64,000 nt of DNA, taken from the NCBI RefSeq assembly GCF_009753715.1, contig NZ_WQMS01000016.1:62001-126000 (forward strand), read 5' to 3'. The position numbers were made by a program, and so were the translations under genes. Source of the stretch: Sphingomonas horti. Its GTDB lineage: Bacteria; Pseudomonadota; Alphaproteobacteria; Sphingomonadales; Sphingomonadaceae. The notes beneath the pieces are model-generated. The model ran no database searches. It was not told the DNA's origin and saw nothing but the letters and a program-made list of their open reading frames with translations. This document shows, piece after piece, positions 24,444 to 33,671 of this stretch (positions are counted from its first letter, which is position 1; each line of letters starts with the position of its first letter).

Positions 24444-24464
24444 TATCGTATACGGGATACGATA
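24444..24464. promoter_or_regulatory. palindromic GntR-type operator upstream of M14 peptidase
   Basis: Perfect eight-base arms TATCGTAT and ATACGATA stand around the five-base spacer ACGGG. The left part also contains the 8-mer palindrome CGTATACG (24447-24454) shared with 46446-46453, 53354-53365 and 63553-63564. It lies 34 bases before the peptidase start, where a bound repressor would block transcription. Confidence 0.6.
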
Positions 24465-24498
24465 AGACCCGGCTTGCTCGAACACTGGGGAGACAGAC

Positions 24499-27258
24499 AT
24501 GAGCCGTGCCTGGTCCGCGACCGCCATTGCCCTCGTCATCGCGGCCGGGGCGCTCCCGGCTTCGGCAGCGCCCGCGCCCGCCACGGCCGACCGCATCACG
24601 ACGCCGGACGCCGCGTTCGGCACCAAGGCGGGAAGCGACTATTTCCTCGCCGACTATTCGACGATCACCAAATGGCTGAAGACGGTGGCCGCCGAAAGCA
24701 GCCGGATGAAGCTGCTCAGCATCGGCAAGACGGCCGAGGGGCGCGAGCAATATATGGCGGTGGTCTCCTCGCCGGCGAACCTGGCGAAGCTCGACCACTA
24801 CAAGGAGATCTCGAAGAAGCTGGCGCTCGCCAAGGACCTAACCAACGAGCAGGCGCGGACGCTCGCCAGGGAAGGCAAGCCGATCGTCTGGATCGATGCC
24901 GGCCTGCACGCGACCGAAGTGGTCAATGCCCAGACCCATCCGCAGATCATCTACGAGCTGCTGACCGGCAACGATCCCGAAACGCTGCGCATCCTCGACG
25001 ACGAGATCGTGCTGTTCCCGTTCGCCAATCCCGACGGGCTGGAGCTGGTCGCTGACTGGTACATGCGCCCCGCCGACAAGCTGGCGCGGCGCACCGACAC
25101 GATCCCGGTCCTGTACCAGAAATATGTCGGGCACGATAACAATCGCGACAGCTACATGTCGAACCTCGCCGAGACGACGAACATGAACCGAGCGTCGTAC
25201 CGCGAGTGGTTCCCGCAGATCATCTACAACGAGCATCAGACCGGGCCGGTCGGCACCGTCGTTTTCATCCCGCCGTTCCGCGATTACCCGAACTTCAACT
25301 ACGATCCGCTGGTCATCAACCAGACCGACGCGCTTGCCTATCAGATGCACGGCCGGCTGATCGCGGAAGGCAAGCCGGGCTCCACGATGCGATCGGGCGC
25401 GCCCTATTCGACCTGGTTCAACGGCAGTGTGCGCACCGCCGGCTATTTCCACAACGCGATCGGCATCCTGACCGAGATCATCGGCAGCCCCACGCCGATG
25501 GCCATCCCGCTGGTGCCGGACAACCAGCTTGCCCGCGAAGACCTGATCGCGCCGGTCGCGCCGCAGCCATGGCATTTCCAGCAATCGATCGACTATGTGA
25601 AGTCGCTGGACCGGGCGGTGATGGACTGGGCATCGCGCAACAGCGAGACGCTGCTCTACAACCGCTATGTGATGGGGCGGAACCAGATCCGCAAAGGCAG
25701 CGAGGACAGCTGGGTCGTCACGCCGAAGCGGATCGCGGCGGTCAGGGAAGCCGCGAAGCACCTGCCGAAGCCCGAGGACAGTGGCGAGTTCCGCGGCGCG
25801 CAGGTCGTCGATTCCAAGCTCTACGACACGGTGCTGCGCGATCCCGCCGCCCGCGCGCCGCGCGCCTTCCTGATCCCGGCCGACCGCCAGGCGGACATGC
25901 CGACGACGATCCGGTTCCTCAACGCCCTGATCAAGCTGGGGGTCGAGGTCCAGCGCGCCGACCAGCCCTTCACCTTCGGAGGCAAGACATATCCGGCGGG
26001 ATCGTTCGTCGTCCGCAGCGACCAGGCGTTCCGCCCGCACGTGCTCGACATGTTCGAGCCGCAGGACCATCCGCAGGACTTCGCCTATCCGGGCGGACCG
26101 CCGGTCAAGCCCTACGATGTCACTGGCTACAACCTGTCCTACCAGATGAACGTGACGTTCGACCGGGTGCTGGACGCGTTTCCGCAGCAATTCCCGGCCG
26201 TGCCCGACGAGCTTGCGCCGCCGCCCGGCCATGTCGTGGGGAACGGCGGCGACGGCTTCATCGTCAGCCACGCGACGAACAACAGCTTCATCCTTTCCAA
26301 CCGCCTGCTGAAGGCGAAGCAGCCGGTGTTCTGGCTGAAGGCACCGGTGACAGTCGCGGGGCAGGTGCTCGCGCCCGGTGCGCTGTGGATCCCCGCCTCG
26401 GCCGAGGCGCGCCGGATCGTCGAGGCCAGCGTCGGCCCGCTCGGCATCGATGCCTATACCGCAGCTAAGCCCGAGGGCGAGACGATCGCGATCAAGCCGG
26501 TGCGGATCGGGCTTGTCGACGTCTATGGGGGCTCGATGGCCTCAGGCTGGACCCGCTGGATCTTCGAGCAGTTCGAATTCCCCTACACCCAGGTCTTTCC
26601 GCAGGAGCTCGACAAGGGCGGGCTCGACAGGAAATATGACGTGCTGGTGTTCCAGTCGGACGTGCTGGGCCGCGAAGGGCGGACCCGCCGGCAGCCGGCC
26701 GCCGCCGACATTCCCGCCGAATACCGGCCGATGCTGGGCGCGGTGACCAGGGAGAAGAGCTATCCGCAGATCGCCGCGTTCGCGAAGGCCGGCGGCACCG
26801 TCATCACGGTCGGCGACGCGGGGTCGCTCGGGGAAGCGCTGGGGTTGCCGGTCAGCGATCCGCTGACAAGGGCGGACAAGGACGGCAAGCGCGTGCCGCT
26901 GCCTTCGACCGAGTTCTACATTCCCGGATCGATCCTCAGCGCGAAGTTCGACGTTACCGACCCGCTTGCCTATGGCATGCCGGAGACGGCAGACGTGTTC
27001 TTCTACAACAGCCCGGTGTTCACCGTGACCGGGCCGGGCGCGAAGAAGGTAGCCTGGTTCGATAGCGAGGCGCCGCTCCGCTCCGGCTGGGCCTGGGGGC
27101 AGAAGGCGCTGAAGGGCACGACGGCGATCGTCGACGCGTCGCTCGGCAAGGGGCGGGTGTTCCTGCTTGGGCCCGAAGTCACTTCCCGCGCGCAGCCGTT
27201 CGCCACGTTCAAGCTGCTGTTCAACGGCATCTATTACGGACCGGCAGCGAGCAACTGA
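24499..27258 (+). CDS. large periplasmic M14-family metallocarboxypeptidase
   Basis: A 919-residue exported protein with a signal peptide ending near ASA-APA. The M14 zinc motif HATE places ligands at H137 and E140, and a further part of the active site is in NMNRASYREWFPQIIYNEHQ. The long C-terminal region (about residues 420-919) has two further domains of unknown role. M14 enzymes remove C-terminal residues from peptides or act on cell-wall peptides. The upstream GTATAC operator ties it to the peptide and hydroxyproline genes at 46-63 kb. The gene is monocistronic. Confidence 0.85.
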   Translation: MSRAWSATAIALVIAAGALPASAAPAPATADRITTPDAAFGTKAGSDYFLADYSTITKWLKTVAAESSRMKLLSIGKTAEGREQYMAVVSSPANLAKLDHYKEISKKLALAKDLTNEQARTLAREGKPIVWIDAGLHATEVVNAQTHPQIIYELLTGNDPETLRILDDEIVLFPFANPDGLELVADWYMRPADKLARRTDTIPVLYQKYVGHDNNRDSYMSNLAETTNMNRASYREWFPQIIYNEHQTGPVGTVVFIPPFRDYPNFNYDPLVINQTDALAYQMHGRLIAEGKPGSTMRSGAPYSTWFNGSVRTAGYFHNAIGILTEIIGSPTPMAIPLVPDNQLAREDLIAPVAPQPWHFQQSIDYVKSLDRAVMDWASRNSETLLYNRYVMGRNQIRKGSEDSWVVTPKRIAAVREAAKHLPKPEDSGEFRGAQVVDSKLYDTVLRDPAARAPRAFLIPADRQADMPTTIRFLNALIKLGVEVQRADQPFTFGGKTYPAGSFVVRSDQAFRPHVLDMFEPQDHPQDFAYPGGPPVKPYDVTGYNLSYQMNVTFDRVLDAFPQQFPAVPDELAPPPGHVVGNGGDGFIVSHATNNSFILSNRLLKAKQPVFWLKAPVTVAGQVLAPGALWIPASAEARRIVEASVGPLGIDAYTAAKPEGETIAIKPVRIGLVDVYGGSMASGWTRWIFEQFEFPYTQVFPQELDKGGLDRKYDVLVFQSDVLGREGRTRRQPAAADIPAEYRPMLGAVTREKSYPQIAAFAKAGGTVITVGDAGSLGEALGLPVSDPLTRADKDGKRVPLPSTEFYIPGSILSAKFDVTDPLAYGMPETADVFFYNSPVFTVTGPGAKKVAWFDSEAPLRSGWAWGQKALKGTTAIVDASLGKGRVFLLGPEVTSRAQPFATFKLLFNGIYYGPAASN

Positions 27259-27289
27259 CAAGGATTATTCTCGACATCGATTCGCACCC

Positions 27290-27314
27290 GGAACTTTGTC
27301 CCGCAACATCGGTT
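27290..27314 (+). promoter_or_regulatory. possible EcfG-type promoter before xoxF
   Basis: GGAAC is followed after 16 bases by GGTT. The alphaproteobacterial general-stress sigma factor EcfG recognises GGAAC-N16/17-CGTT, so there is one mismatch in the -10. It lies about 50 bases before the dehydrogenase start. No other clear promoter is seen in this 100-base gap. Confidence 0.35.
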
Positions 27315-27365
27315 AAGGCGCTGAAATAATCGTTCGGCGCCAAGCCGATATCGGGAGGAATGCGG

Positions 27366-29138
27366 GTGCGCTGGCGGATGCGGGCGTGCGTAATGGCTGC
27401 GCTGGCGATATGGCCGGCGATGCAGGCACGCGCGCAGGGAAACGGCACCGACGACGGCCAGTGGGTGATGCCGGCCCATGACTATGCGAGCACGCGCTTC
27501 AGCCGGCTGGACCAGATCAACCGCGGCAATGTCGGCCAGCTGAAGATCGCTTTCACTTTCTCGACCGGGCTGCTGAAGGGCCATGAGGCGGCGCCGCTGG
27601 TGGTCGGGTCGACGATGTACATCGTCACGCCGTTTCCGAACTACCTCTACGCGCTGGACCTCAACCGGCCCGGCGCCCCGCTCAAATGGAAATATGACCC
27701 CAAGCCCGCCGCTGCCTCGCAGGGCGTCGCCTGCTGCGATGTCGTCAATCGCGGCGCGGCCTATGCGAACGGCCGCATCTTCTTCAACACGTTGGACGAC
27801 TACACGGTCGCGGTGGATGCCGAGACGGGCGCCGAAGTCTGGCGCACCAAGTTGGGCGACATCAACCTGGGCGAGACCATGACGATGGCGCCGCTGGTCG
27901 CCGACGGCAAGGTGCTGGTCGGCAATTCCGGCGGCGAGATGGGCGTGCGCGGCTGGCTGACGGCGCTCGACGCCGGAACGGGCAAGATCGTGTGGCGCGC
28001 CTGGTCGACGGGTCCCGACAAGGACGTGCTGATCGGTCCCGACTTCAAGCCCTACTACGCGATGGACCGCGGCAAGGATCTGGGCGTCAAGACCTGGCCG
28101 CCCGAGGCTTGGAAGATCGGCGGCGGCAACGTCTGGGGCTGGATCAGCTACGATCCGGAGCTGAAGCTGGTCTATTACGGCACCGGCAACCCGGGGCCGT
28201 GGAATCCGGACCAGCGGCCCGGCGACAACAAGTGGACGGCGGGCATCTTCGCGCGCGACGTGACCACCGGCCAGGCGCGCTGGTATTATCAATTCTCCCC
28301 GCACGACCTGTTCGACCATGACGGGATCAACGAGCAGATCCTGATCACGATGAAGGTCAACGGGAAGCCGCGCAAAGTGCTGCTGCGGGCCGAACGCAAC
28401 GGCTATTTCTACGTGATGGACCGGGTGACGGGTCAGGTGATCGCCGCCGATCCCTACGGCAACGTCAACGCGTCGCTGGGGGTGGACCTGAAGACCGGGC
28501 GGCTGATCCCCAACCCGGACAAGGTAACGACGCAGGGAAAGGTCGTGCGCGGCATCTGCCCCGCCTCGCCCGGCATGAAAGACTGGAACCCGGCCGCGTT
28601 CTCCCCCCGCACCGGGCTCGTCTACATCCCGCACATGAACCTGTGCATGGACTATGGCGCGATGGAGGCGAACTACATCGCCGGCACACCCTATGTCGGC
28701 GCGGACGTGAAGATGTACGCGGGGCCCGGCGGCAATCGCGGCGTCTTCACCGCCTGGGATCCGGGCGCGCGCAAGGCGGTATGGGAAATCAAGGAGGACC
28801 TGCCGCTGTGGAGCGGCGCGCTGGTGACTGCCGGCGACGTGGTCTTCTACGGAACCATGGACGGCTGGTTCAAGGCGCTCGATGCCACCAACGGCAAGCT
28901 CCTGTGGCAGTTCAAGGCCGGCTCCGGAATCATCGGCCAGCCGATCAGCTATCGCGCGCCCGACGGCAAGCAGCACATCGCGGTGCTGGCCGGCGTCGGC
29001 GGCTGGGCCGGCGCGGTGGTCGCGGGCGGGCTGGACCCGCGCGACCCGACCGCGGCGCTGGGCTTTGCCGGCGCGACCGCCGACCTGCCGGGCAAGACCA
29101 CGGGCGGAGGCATGCTGTATGACTTCGTTCTGCCTTAG
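27366..29138 (+). CDS. xoxF: PQQ-dependent alcohol dehydrogenase, XoxF-like (lanthanide type)
   Basis: A 590-residue periplasmic quinoprotein with a signal peptide (ending ARA-QGN) and an eight-bladed propeller. The vicinal disulfide CC pair (C123-C124), GNPGPWNPDQRPGDNKW, and the catalytic segment HDLFDHDGINE are all present. The catalytic Asp (D317) is followed two residues later by another Asp (D319). This D-x-D pair marks lanthanide-dependent XoxF-type enzymes; calcium MxaF has Ala there. The likely reaction is methanol or other primary alcohol to aldehyde. GTG 27366 has an ideal GGAGG spacing of seven bases; ATG 27360 would have only one. It heads a respiratory operon. Confidence 0.87.
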   Translation: MRWRMRACVMAALAIWPAMQARAQGNGTDDGQWVMPAHDYASTRFSRLDQINRGNVGQLKIAFTFSTGLLKGHEAAPLVVGSTMYIVTPFPNYLYALDLNRPGAPLKWKYDPKPAAASQGVACCDVVNRGAAYANGRIFFNTLDDYTVAVDAETGAEVWRTKLGDINLGETMTMAPLVADGKVLVGNSGGEMGVRGWLTALDAGTGKIVWRAWSTGPDKDVLIGPDFKPYYAMDRGKDLGVKTWPPEAWKIGGGNVWGWISYDPELKLVYYGTGNPGPWNPDQRPGDNKWTAGIFARDVTTGQARWYYQFSPHDLFDHDGINEQILITMKVNGKPRKVLLRAERNGYFYVMDRVTGQVIAADPYGNVNASLGVDLKTGRLIPNPDKVTTQGKVVRGICPASPGMKDWNPAAFSPRTGLVYIPHMNLCMDYGAMEANYIAGTPYVGADVKMYAGPGGNRGVFTAWDPGARKAVWEIKEDLPLWSGALVTAGDVVFYGTMDGWFKALDATNGKLLWQFKAGSGIIGQPISYRAPDGKQHIAVLAGVGGWAGAVVAGGLDPRDPTAALGFAGATADLPGKTTGGGMLYDFVLP

Positions 29139-29141
29139 AAA

Positions 29142-29298
29142 TCCTCCCCTGCCTTTGCAGGGGCGGGGGACCGCTCGCGAAGCGAGTGGTGGAGGGGCCC
29201 ACCGCGGAGCGGGCGGTCGGCAGTCCTCGCTTCGCTGCGGCCCCTCCACCACGCGCCTACGGCGCGCGGTCCCCCTCCCCAAGCGAGCTTGGGGAGGA
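29142..29298. repeat. composite palindromic repeat, about 157 bp
   Basis: Nested inverted pairs: TCCTCCCC with GGGGAGGA at the ends, GGGGGACCGC with GCGGTCCCCC inside, and GTGGTGGAGGGGCC with GGCCCCTCCACCAC at the centre. Its right end provides the GGGGAGGA ribosome site of the next gene. It resembles 8021-8170 in architecture and could process or attenuate the mRNA between xoxF and the oxidase genes. Confidence 0.8.
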
Positions 29299-29301
29299 AT
29301 G

Positions 29302-29835
29302 ATGATTCTTGGCCTCGCCCTTCTTTCCGGCTGCGATCGAGAGGCGCGGGAAGTGCGGGGCAAGCCGCTGCCCGAGACGGCCGTCGCCGCGCAGACGTCG
29401 ACATTGTTCCCCGGCGGCGGCAGCGCCGGCCCCGAAGACCCCCGCGCGGAAATGTATGCCGAGAACGCGTATCACATTTCCGAAGGCGGCCGCCTCTATC
29501 GCCAGATGAACTGCGTCGGCTGCCACGCGAACGGCGGCGGCGGGATGGGGCCGGCGCTGATGGACGACCAGTGGCGCTACGGCGGCCGCATGGACCAGAT
29601 CGTCGCCAGCATAGACCAGGGCAGGCCGAACGGGATGCCCAGCTGGCGCGGCAAGCTCACGCCGACCCAGATGTGGCAGCTCGCCGCCTATGTGCGGACG
29701 CTGTCGGCGAACGTGCCCAAGGACGCGGCGCCGAGCCGGAACGATACGATGTCGAACATCTATCCGCGCACGCTGGCCGAGCCCGAGCCGCCGAGTGCAT
29801 CCGACCCGGCGGGCGCGAAGGGCCCGGCGCGGTGA
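29302..29835 (+). CDS. lipoprotein c-type cytochrome (electron acceptor of XoxF?)
   Basis: A 177-residue monoheme cytochrome. LGLALLSGC is a lipobox, so the mature protein should be attached to a membrane by its N-terminal Cys. The heme motif is CVGCH (C71, C74, H75); MPSWRG has the likely Met ligand. It takes the place of XoxG, the usual soluble electron acceptor of XoxF, but is predicted to be membrane-anchored. Its start lies at the edge of a palindromic repeat. The stop overlaps the GTG start of the oxidase subunit II gene. Confidence 0.82.
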   Translation: MILGLALLSGCDREAREVRGKPLPETAVAAQTSTLFPGGGSAGPEDPRAEMYAENAYHISEGGRLYRQMNCVGCHANGGGGMGPALMDDQWRYGGRMDQIVASIDQGRPNGMPSWRGKLTPTQMWQLAAYVRTLSANVPKDAAPSRNDTMSNIYPRTLAEPEPPSASDPAGAKGPAR

Positions 29836-30815
29836 GCAAAGCCACCCAAGCCGGGATGGGAGGCGGCCTGCTGCTTCTGACCGGCTGTGCGGGCGTCCAG
29901 TCGATCGCGCCTTCGGGCGGCGCCCACACCGCGGCGTTCAACAACCTGTTCGTCATTTTCCTGGTCGTGTGCGGGTTCTTCTACCTGCTGGTGATCGGCT
30001 TCCTCGGCGCGGCGATCCTCAGGCGGCGGCGCGAGGGCGATACGGGCGTGCCGATGCTGTTCCGCGCCTGGGTCGCGCTGGTCAGCGTCTCGCTGGTCGG
30101 CCTCGCCTTCGCGAGCTGGCTCACCGACCGGGCGATGGCGAGCTATAGCGAGCAGGGCTCGCCGGTCCGCGTGCGCCTGACCGCCAACCAATGGTGGTGG
30201 GACGTGACCTATTTCGGCGCCAGCCACAGCGAGGATATCCGCACGGCGAACGAACTGCACCTGCCGGTCGGGCGGCCCGCGCTGATCGAGCTCAAGTCGA
30301 ATGACGTGATCCACAGCTTCTGGGTGCCGAACCTCGCCGGCAAGCAGGACCTGATTCCCGGCCGCACGGGAGACATCGCACTGCTGCCGCGGAAATCGGG
30401 CGTGTTTCGCGGACAATGCGCGGAGTTCTGCGGCGCCCAGCACGCGCACATGGCGCTGACAGTGATCGTCGAGCCCGAGGCCCAGTTCCGTGCCTGGTCG
30501 CGCCGGCAACTCGCTACTGCGCGTACGCCCACCACGGCGCAGCAGCTTGCCGGCATGGCCTATGTGACGACGCGCGAATGCGCGACCTGCCACGCCATCG
30601 CGGGCACCAGCGCCTCGGCGTCGGTCGGGCCGGACCTCACCCATGTCGCCAGCCGCAGCACGATCGCGGCGGGCACGCTGCCGATGGGCCGGGGCGGTCT
30701 CTATGCCTGGATCGCCGACCCGCAGGGCGTGAAGCCCGGCGCGCACATGCCCTATATCGGTCTTGAGGCGCGGGAGCTGGATGCGGTCGTTGCCTATCTC
30801 GAGAGTCTCAAATGA
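29832..30815 (+). CDS. coxB: cytochrome c oxidase subunit II with fused cytochrome c domain
   Basis: A 327-residue caa3-type subunit II. It has a lipobox-like LLLLTGC, two membrane spans, and a CuA domain with WWWDVTYF and CAEFCGAQHAHM (C196, C200, H204, M207). A C-terminal cytochrome c domain follows with CATCH (C250, C253, H254). Fused heme marks the caa3 group. The GTG start overlaps the previous stop; an ATG at 29856 is possible. It accepts electrons from the neighbouring cytochromes and passes them to subunit I. Confidence 0.92.
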   Translation: MSKATQAGMGGGLLLLTGCAGVQSIAPSGGAHTAAFNNLFVIFLVVCGFFYLLVIGFLGAAILRRRREGDTGVPMLFRAWVALVSVSLVGLAFASWLTDRAMASYSEQGSPVRVRLTANQWWWDVTYFGASHSEDIRTANELHLPVGRPALIELKSNDVIHSFWVPNLAGKQDLIPGRTGDIALLPRKSGVFRGQCAEFCGAQHAHMALTVIVEPEAQFRAWSRRQLATARTPTTAQQLAGMAYVTTRECATCHAIAGTSASASVGPDLTHVASRSTIAAGTLPMGRGGLYAWIADPQGVKPGAHMPYIGLEARELDAVVAYLESLK

Positions 30816-32725
30816 TCGCGCGCGACGGGCCGGAGCTGCAGGGCGCGGAGCTGCACGACCGGCTGGCACGGACCTGGAGCCGCAAGCCCGGGCTGATCGG
30901 CTGGCTCTCGACCGTCGACCATAAGGAAGTCGGCCGGCGTTACGCCGTCACCGCGTTCATCTTCTTCGCGCTGGCCGGCGTGTTGGCGCTGATCATGCGC
31001 ACGCAGCTGGCGACGCCGGAGAGCGGGCTGATCTCCGCCGACCGCTACAACCAGATCTTCACGATGCACGGCTCGACGATGATGTTCCTGTTCGCCGTGC
31101 CGGTGATGGACGCCATCGCGATCTACCTGATCCCGCTGATGGTGGGCGCCAGGACCATCGCTTTCCCGCGCCTGCACGCCTTCAGCTATTACATGTATCT
31201 GGGCGGCGGGCTGATGCTTTGGATCGCCTTTGCCCTGAACATCGGCCCCGATATCGGCTGGTTTGCCTACACGCCCCTCTCCGGTCCCGAATATGATCCC
31301 GGCAAGCGCGCCGACATGTGGGCGCAGATGATCACCTTCACCGAGGTCGCGGCGCTCGCCCTATCCGCCTCGATCATCGGCACGATCTTCAAGCTGCGCG
31401 CGCCCGGCATGCGGCTGGACCGGATGCCGCTGTTCGCCTGGGCGATGCTGGTCGTGTCGTTCATGGTGATCTTCGCGATGCCGGCGATCGCGCTCGCCTC
31501 CGCCTTCCTGATCTCGGACCGGCTGGTGGGGACGCAGTTCTTCAACCCGGCGGAAGGCGGCGACCCGATCCTGTGGCAGCACATGTTCTGGTTCTTCGGC
31601 CACCCGGAAGTGTACATCATCTTCCTGCCGGCCACCGGCTTCGTCAGCCAGATCACCGAGACCTTCTCCGGCCGCTCGATCTTCGGCTATCCGTTCATGG
31701 TGCTGGCCTTGGTCGCGACCGGGCTGCTCGCGTTCGGGCTGTGGGTGCACCACATGTTCGCGACCGGGCTGCCGCGGCTGGGCTATGCCTTCTACACCGC
31801 CGCGAGCATGACGGTTGCGATCCCGTCCGGCATCCAGATCTTCTGCTGGATCGCGACGATGTGGAGCGGGCGCCCGCGCTTCGCGGTGCCGATGCTGTAC
31901 GTGGTCGGGTTCATCATCACCTTCGTGATCGGCGGCCTGTCCGGCGTGATGGTCGCGAGCGTGCCGCTCGACCTGCAGATGCACGACACCTATTTCGTCG
32001 TCGCGCACTTCCATTACGTGCTGATCGGCGGCGCGGTGTTCCCGCTGCTGGGCGTCGTCACCTACTGGTTCCCGAAGATCACGGGACGGATGATGTCGGA
32101 GCGGCTGGGGCGCTGGGGCTTCGGCCTCCTGTTTGCCGCGTTCAACCTGACGTTCATGCCGATGCACTGGACCGGGCTGATGGGCATGCCTCGGCGGGTC
32201 TATACCTATCCGGCCGGCATGGGCTGGGACGTGCTGAACCTGGTCTCGACGATCGGCGCGTTCGGCATCGCCGTCGCGGTGATCCTGTTCCTGGTGAACG
32301 TCTTCACCTCCTATTGGAAAGGCGAACCGGCCGGGCCCAATCCCTGGGGCGGCACATCGCTGGAATGGGCGACGACCTCGCCGCCGCCGCCCTACAATTT
32401 CGCACATGTGCCGGTGGTTGAGAGCCGGACGCCCTTATGGGACGTGGACGGCGGGCCGCTGCCCGTGATGACGGGCCTGCAGGTCGACGAGCGCGAAACG
32501 CTGATGACGACGCTGATCGATGCCGAGCCCGACGTGCTCGAAGCGTCGGCCGAACCCTCGATCTGGCCGCTGGTCGCCGCGATCGTGACGGCAATCCTGT
32601 TCGTCGGGTCAGTCTTCACCCCATGGGCGATCGTCTGGGGCTCGATCCCGGTCGCGATCGCGCTGATCGCCTGGTTCTGGCCTAAAAAGGCCCTGGAGCC
32701 GGGCGAGGAGCCGGTGTCCGCATGA
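30812..32725 (+). CDS. coxA: cytochrome c oxidase subunit I (caa3 type)
   Basis: A 637-residue heme-copper oxidase core. HMFWFFGHPEVYIIFLP contains the CuB His, cross-linked Tyr and the D-channel Glu of A1-type oxidases. HHMFATGL holds two more CuB histidines, and AHFHYVL the heme a3 and heme a ligands. The C-terminus extends by two additional spans after about residue 570, beyond the usual 12-helix core, as in many caa3 enzymes. It overlaps subunit II and III genes by four bases each. Confidence 0.95.
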   Translation: MIARDGPELQGAELHDRLARTWSRKPGLIGWLSTVDHKEVGRRYAVTAFIFFALAGVLALIMRTQLATPESGLISADRYNQIFTMHGSTMMFLFAVPVMDAIAIYLIPLMVGARTIAFPRLHAFSYYMYLGGGLMLWIAFALNIGPDIGWFAYTPLSGPEYDPGKRADMWAQMITFTEVAALALSASIIGTIFKLRAPGMRLDRMPLFAWAMLVVSFMVIFAMPAIALASAFLISDRLVGTQFFNPAEGGDPILWQHMFWFFGHPEVYIIFLPATGFVSQITETFSGRSIFGYPFMVLALVATGLLAFGLWVHHMFATGLPRLGYAFYTAASMTVAIPSGIQIFCWIATMWSGRPRFAVPMLYVVGFIITFVIGGLSGVMVASVPLDLQMHDTYFVVAHFHYVLIGGAVFPLLGVVTYWFPKITGRMMSERLGRWGFGLLFAAFNLTFMPMHWTGLMGMPRRVYTYPAGMGWDVLNLVSTIGAFGIAVAVILFLVNVFTSYWKGEPAGPNPWGGTSLEWATTSPPPPYNFAHVPVVESRTPLWDVDGGPLPVMTGLQVDERETLMTTLIDAEPDVLEASAEPSIWPLVAAIVTAILFVGSVFTPWAIVWGSIPVAIALIAWFWPKKALEPGEEPVSA

Positions 32726-33333
32726 GCGCGCCCCATCGCTTCGTCCGGGACGTGTCCGCGCTGCCGACGCATGCGTTCGGCAACCGCAGCCTCACCTGGT
32801 GGGGCGTGATCCTGTTCATGCTGATGGAGGGAGCCGGCTTCGCGCTGGCGGGCGGCGCCTATTTTATCCTGAAAAGCCATCAGGGGGATTGGCCGCCCTC
32901 GCCCATCCTGCCGCCGGACCTGCTTGCCGGCACGCTTTTCACGCTCGTGATGCTGGCAAGTGAAATCCCGAACACGATCGTCAAGAAAAAGGCCGAGGCG
33001 GAAGAGATCGCGCCGGTGCGGCTGCTGCTGCCGATCATCGCGGCGATCGGCGGGCTGCTGCTGGTGATCCGTGCGTTCGAGTTCGGCAGCCTGAACGTGC
33101 TGTGGACTGACAATCCCTATGGCTCGATCGTCTGGGCACTGCTGGTGCTGCACACGACGCACATTGTAACCGACTGGGTCGACACGCTGGTGCTGACCGC
33201 GCTGATGTTCACCCGGCATGGGCCGACGGGCAAGCGCTTCGTCGATGTCAGCGAGAACTCGCTCTACTGGCGTTTCGTGTGGCTGACCTGGCTGCCCATC
33301 TACCTGCTGATCTATTGGGTGCCGCGGTGGTGA
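32722..33333 (+). CDS. coxC: cytochrome c oxidase subunit III
   Basis: A 203-residue membrane protein with five predicted spans. The N-terminal LTWWGVILFMLMEGAGFALAGGAYF and the C-terminal RFVWLTWLPIYLLIYWVPRW belong to the short subunit III of caa3-type oxidases. LHTTHIVTDWVDTLVL is the conserved HxxH-type helix. ATGA coupling with subunit I is seen. Confidence 0.88.
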   Translation: MSAPHRFVRDVSALPTHAFGNRSLTWWGVILFMLMEGAGFALAGGAYFILKSHQGDWPPSPILPPDLLAGTLFTLVMLASEIPNTIVKKKAEAEEIAPVRLLLPIIAAIGGLLLVIRAFEFGSLNVLWTDNPYGSIVWALLVLHTTHIVTDWVDTLVLTALMFTRHGPTGKRFVDVSENSLYWRFVWLTWLPIYLLIYWVPRW

Positions 33334-33671
33334 CCCCTCCTCCCCCCTTAATACGGCGCGCCAAATACCTGCTCGCCCCGTGGGCGGGAATGCTGGGCGC
33401 CGGCTTCGGCTGGGCGCTGTCGCATCAGGTCGGATCGGATCTCGCGCAGGACAACTGCAATGCCGCGAACCCGGTGGTGATGATCCTGATCGGCCTGATC
33501 GGCTTCGCGATCGCAGGCTTCGGCGGGCTGGTCAGCTGGCGCGCGGTGCCGGGCGAGCATGGCGGCCGGAAGTTCGTCGCCTATGTGGGCGTGCTGATGG
33601 CCGCGCTGCTTTCAGTCGCGATCTTCATGCAGACGGCGGCCGCCCTGCTCCTGCCCGGGTGCTTCGGATGA
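33330..33671 (+). CDS. small membrane protein of the oxidase operon
   Basis: A 113-residue protein with three predicted spans (about residues 18-32, 46-67 and 85-108). I do not recognise a family. It starts with GTG overlapping the coxC stop and overlaps ctaG with ATGA, so it is locked into the operon. A role as an extra oxidase subunit or assembly factor is an inference from position only. Confidence 0.75.
   Translation: MTPPPPLIRRAKYLLAPWAGMLGAGFGWALSHQVGSDLAQDNCNAANPVVMILIGLIGFAIAGFGGLVSWRAVPGEHGGRKFVAYVGVLMAALLSVAIFMQTAAALLLPGCFG

Noticed and set aside
27366-29138. Calcium-dependent MxaF identity
   Set aside because: The residue two places after the catalytic Asp is Asp, not Ala. No MxaI small subunit follows, and the binding protein at the operon end is XoxJ-like.
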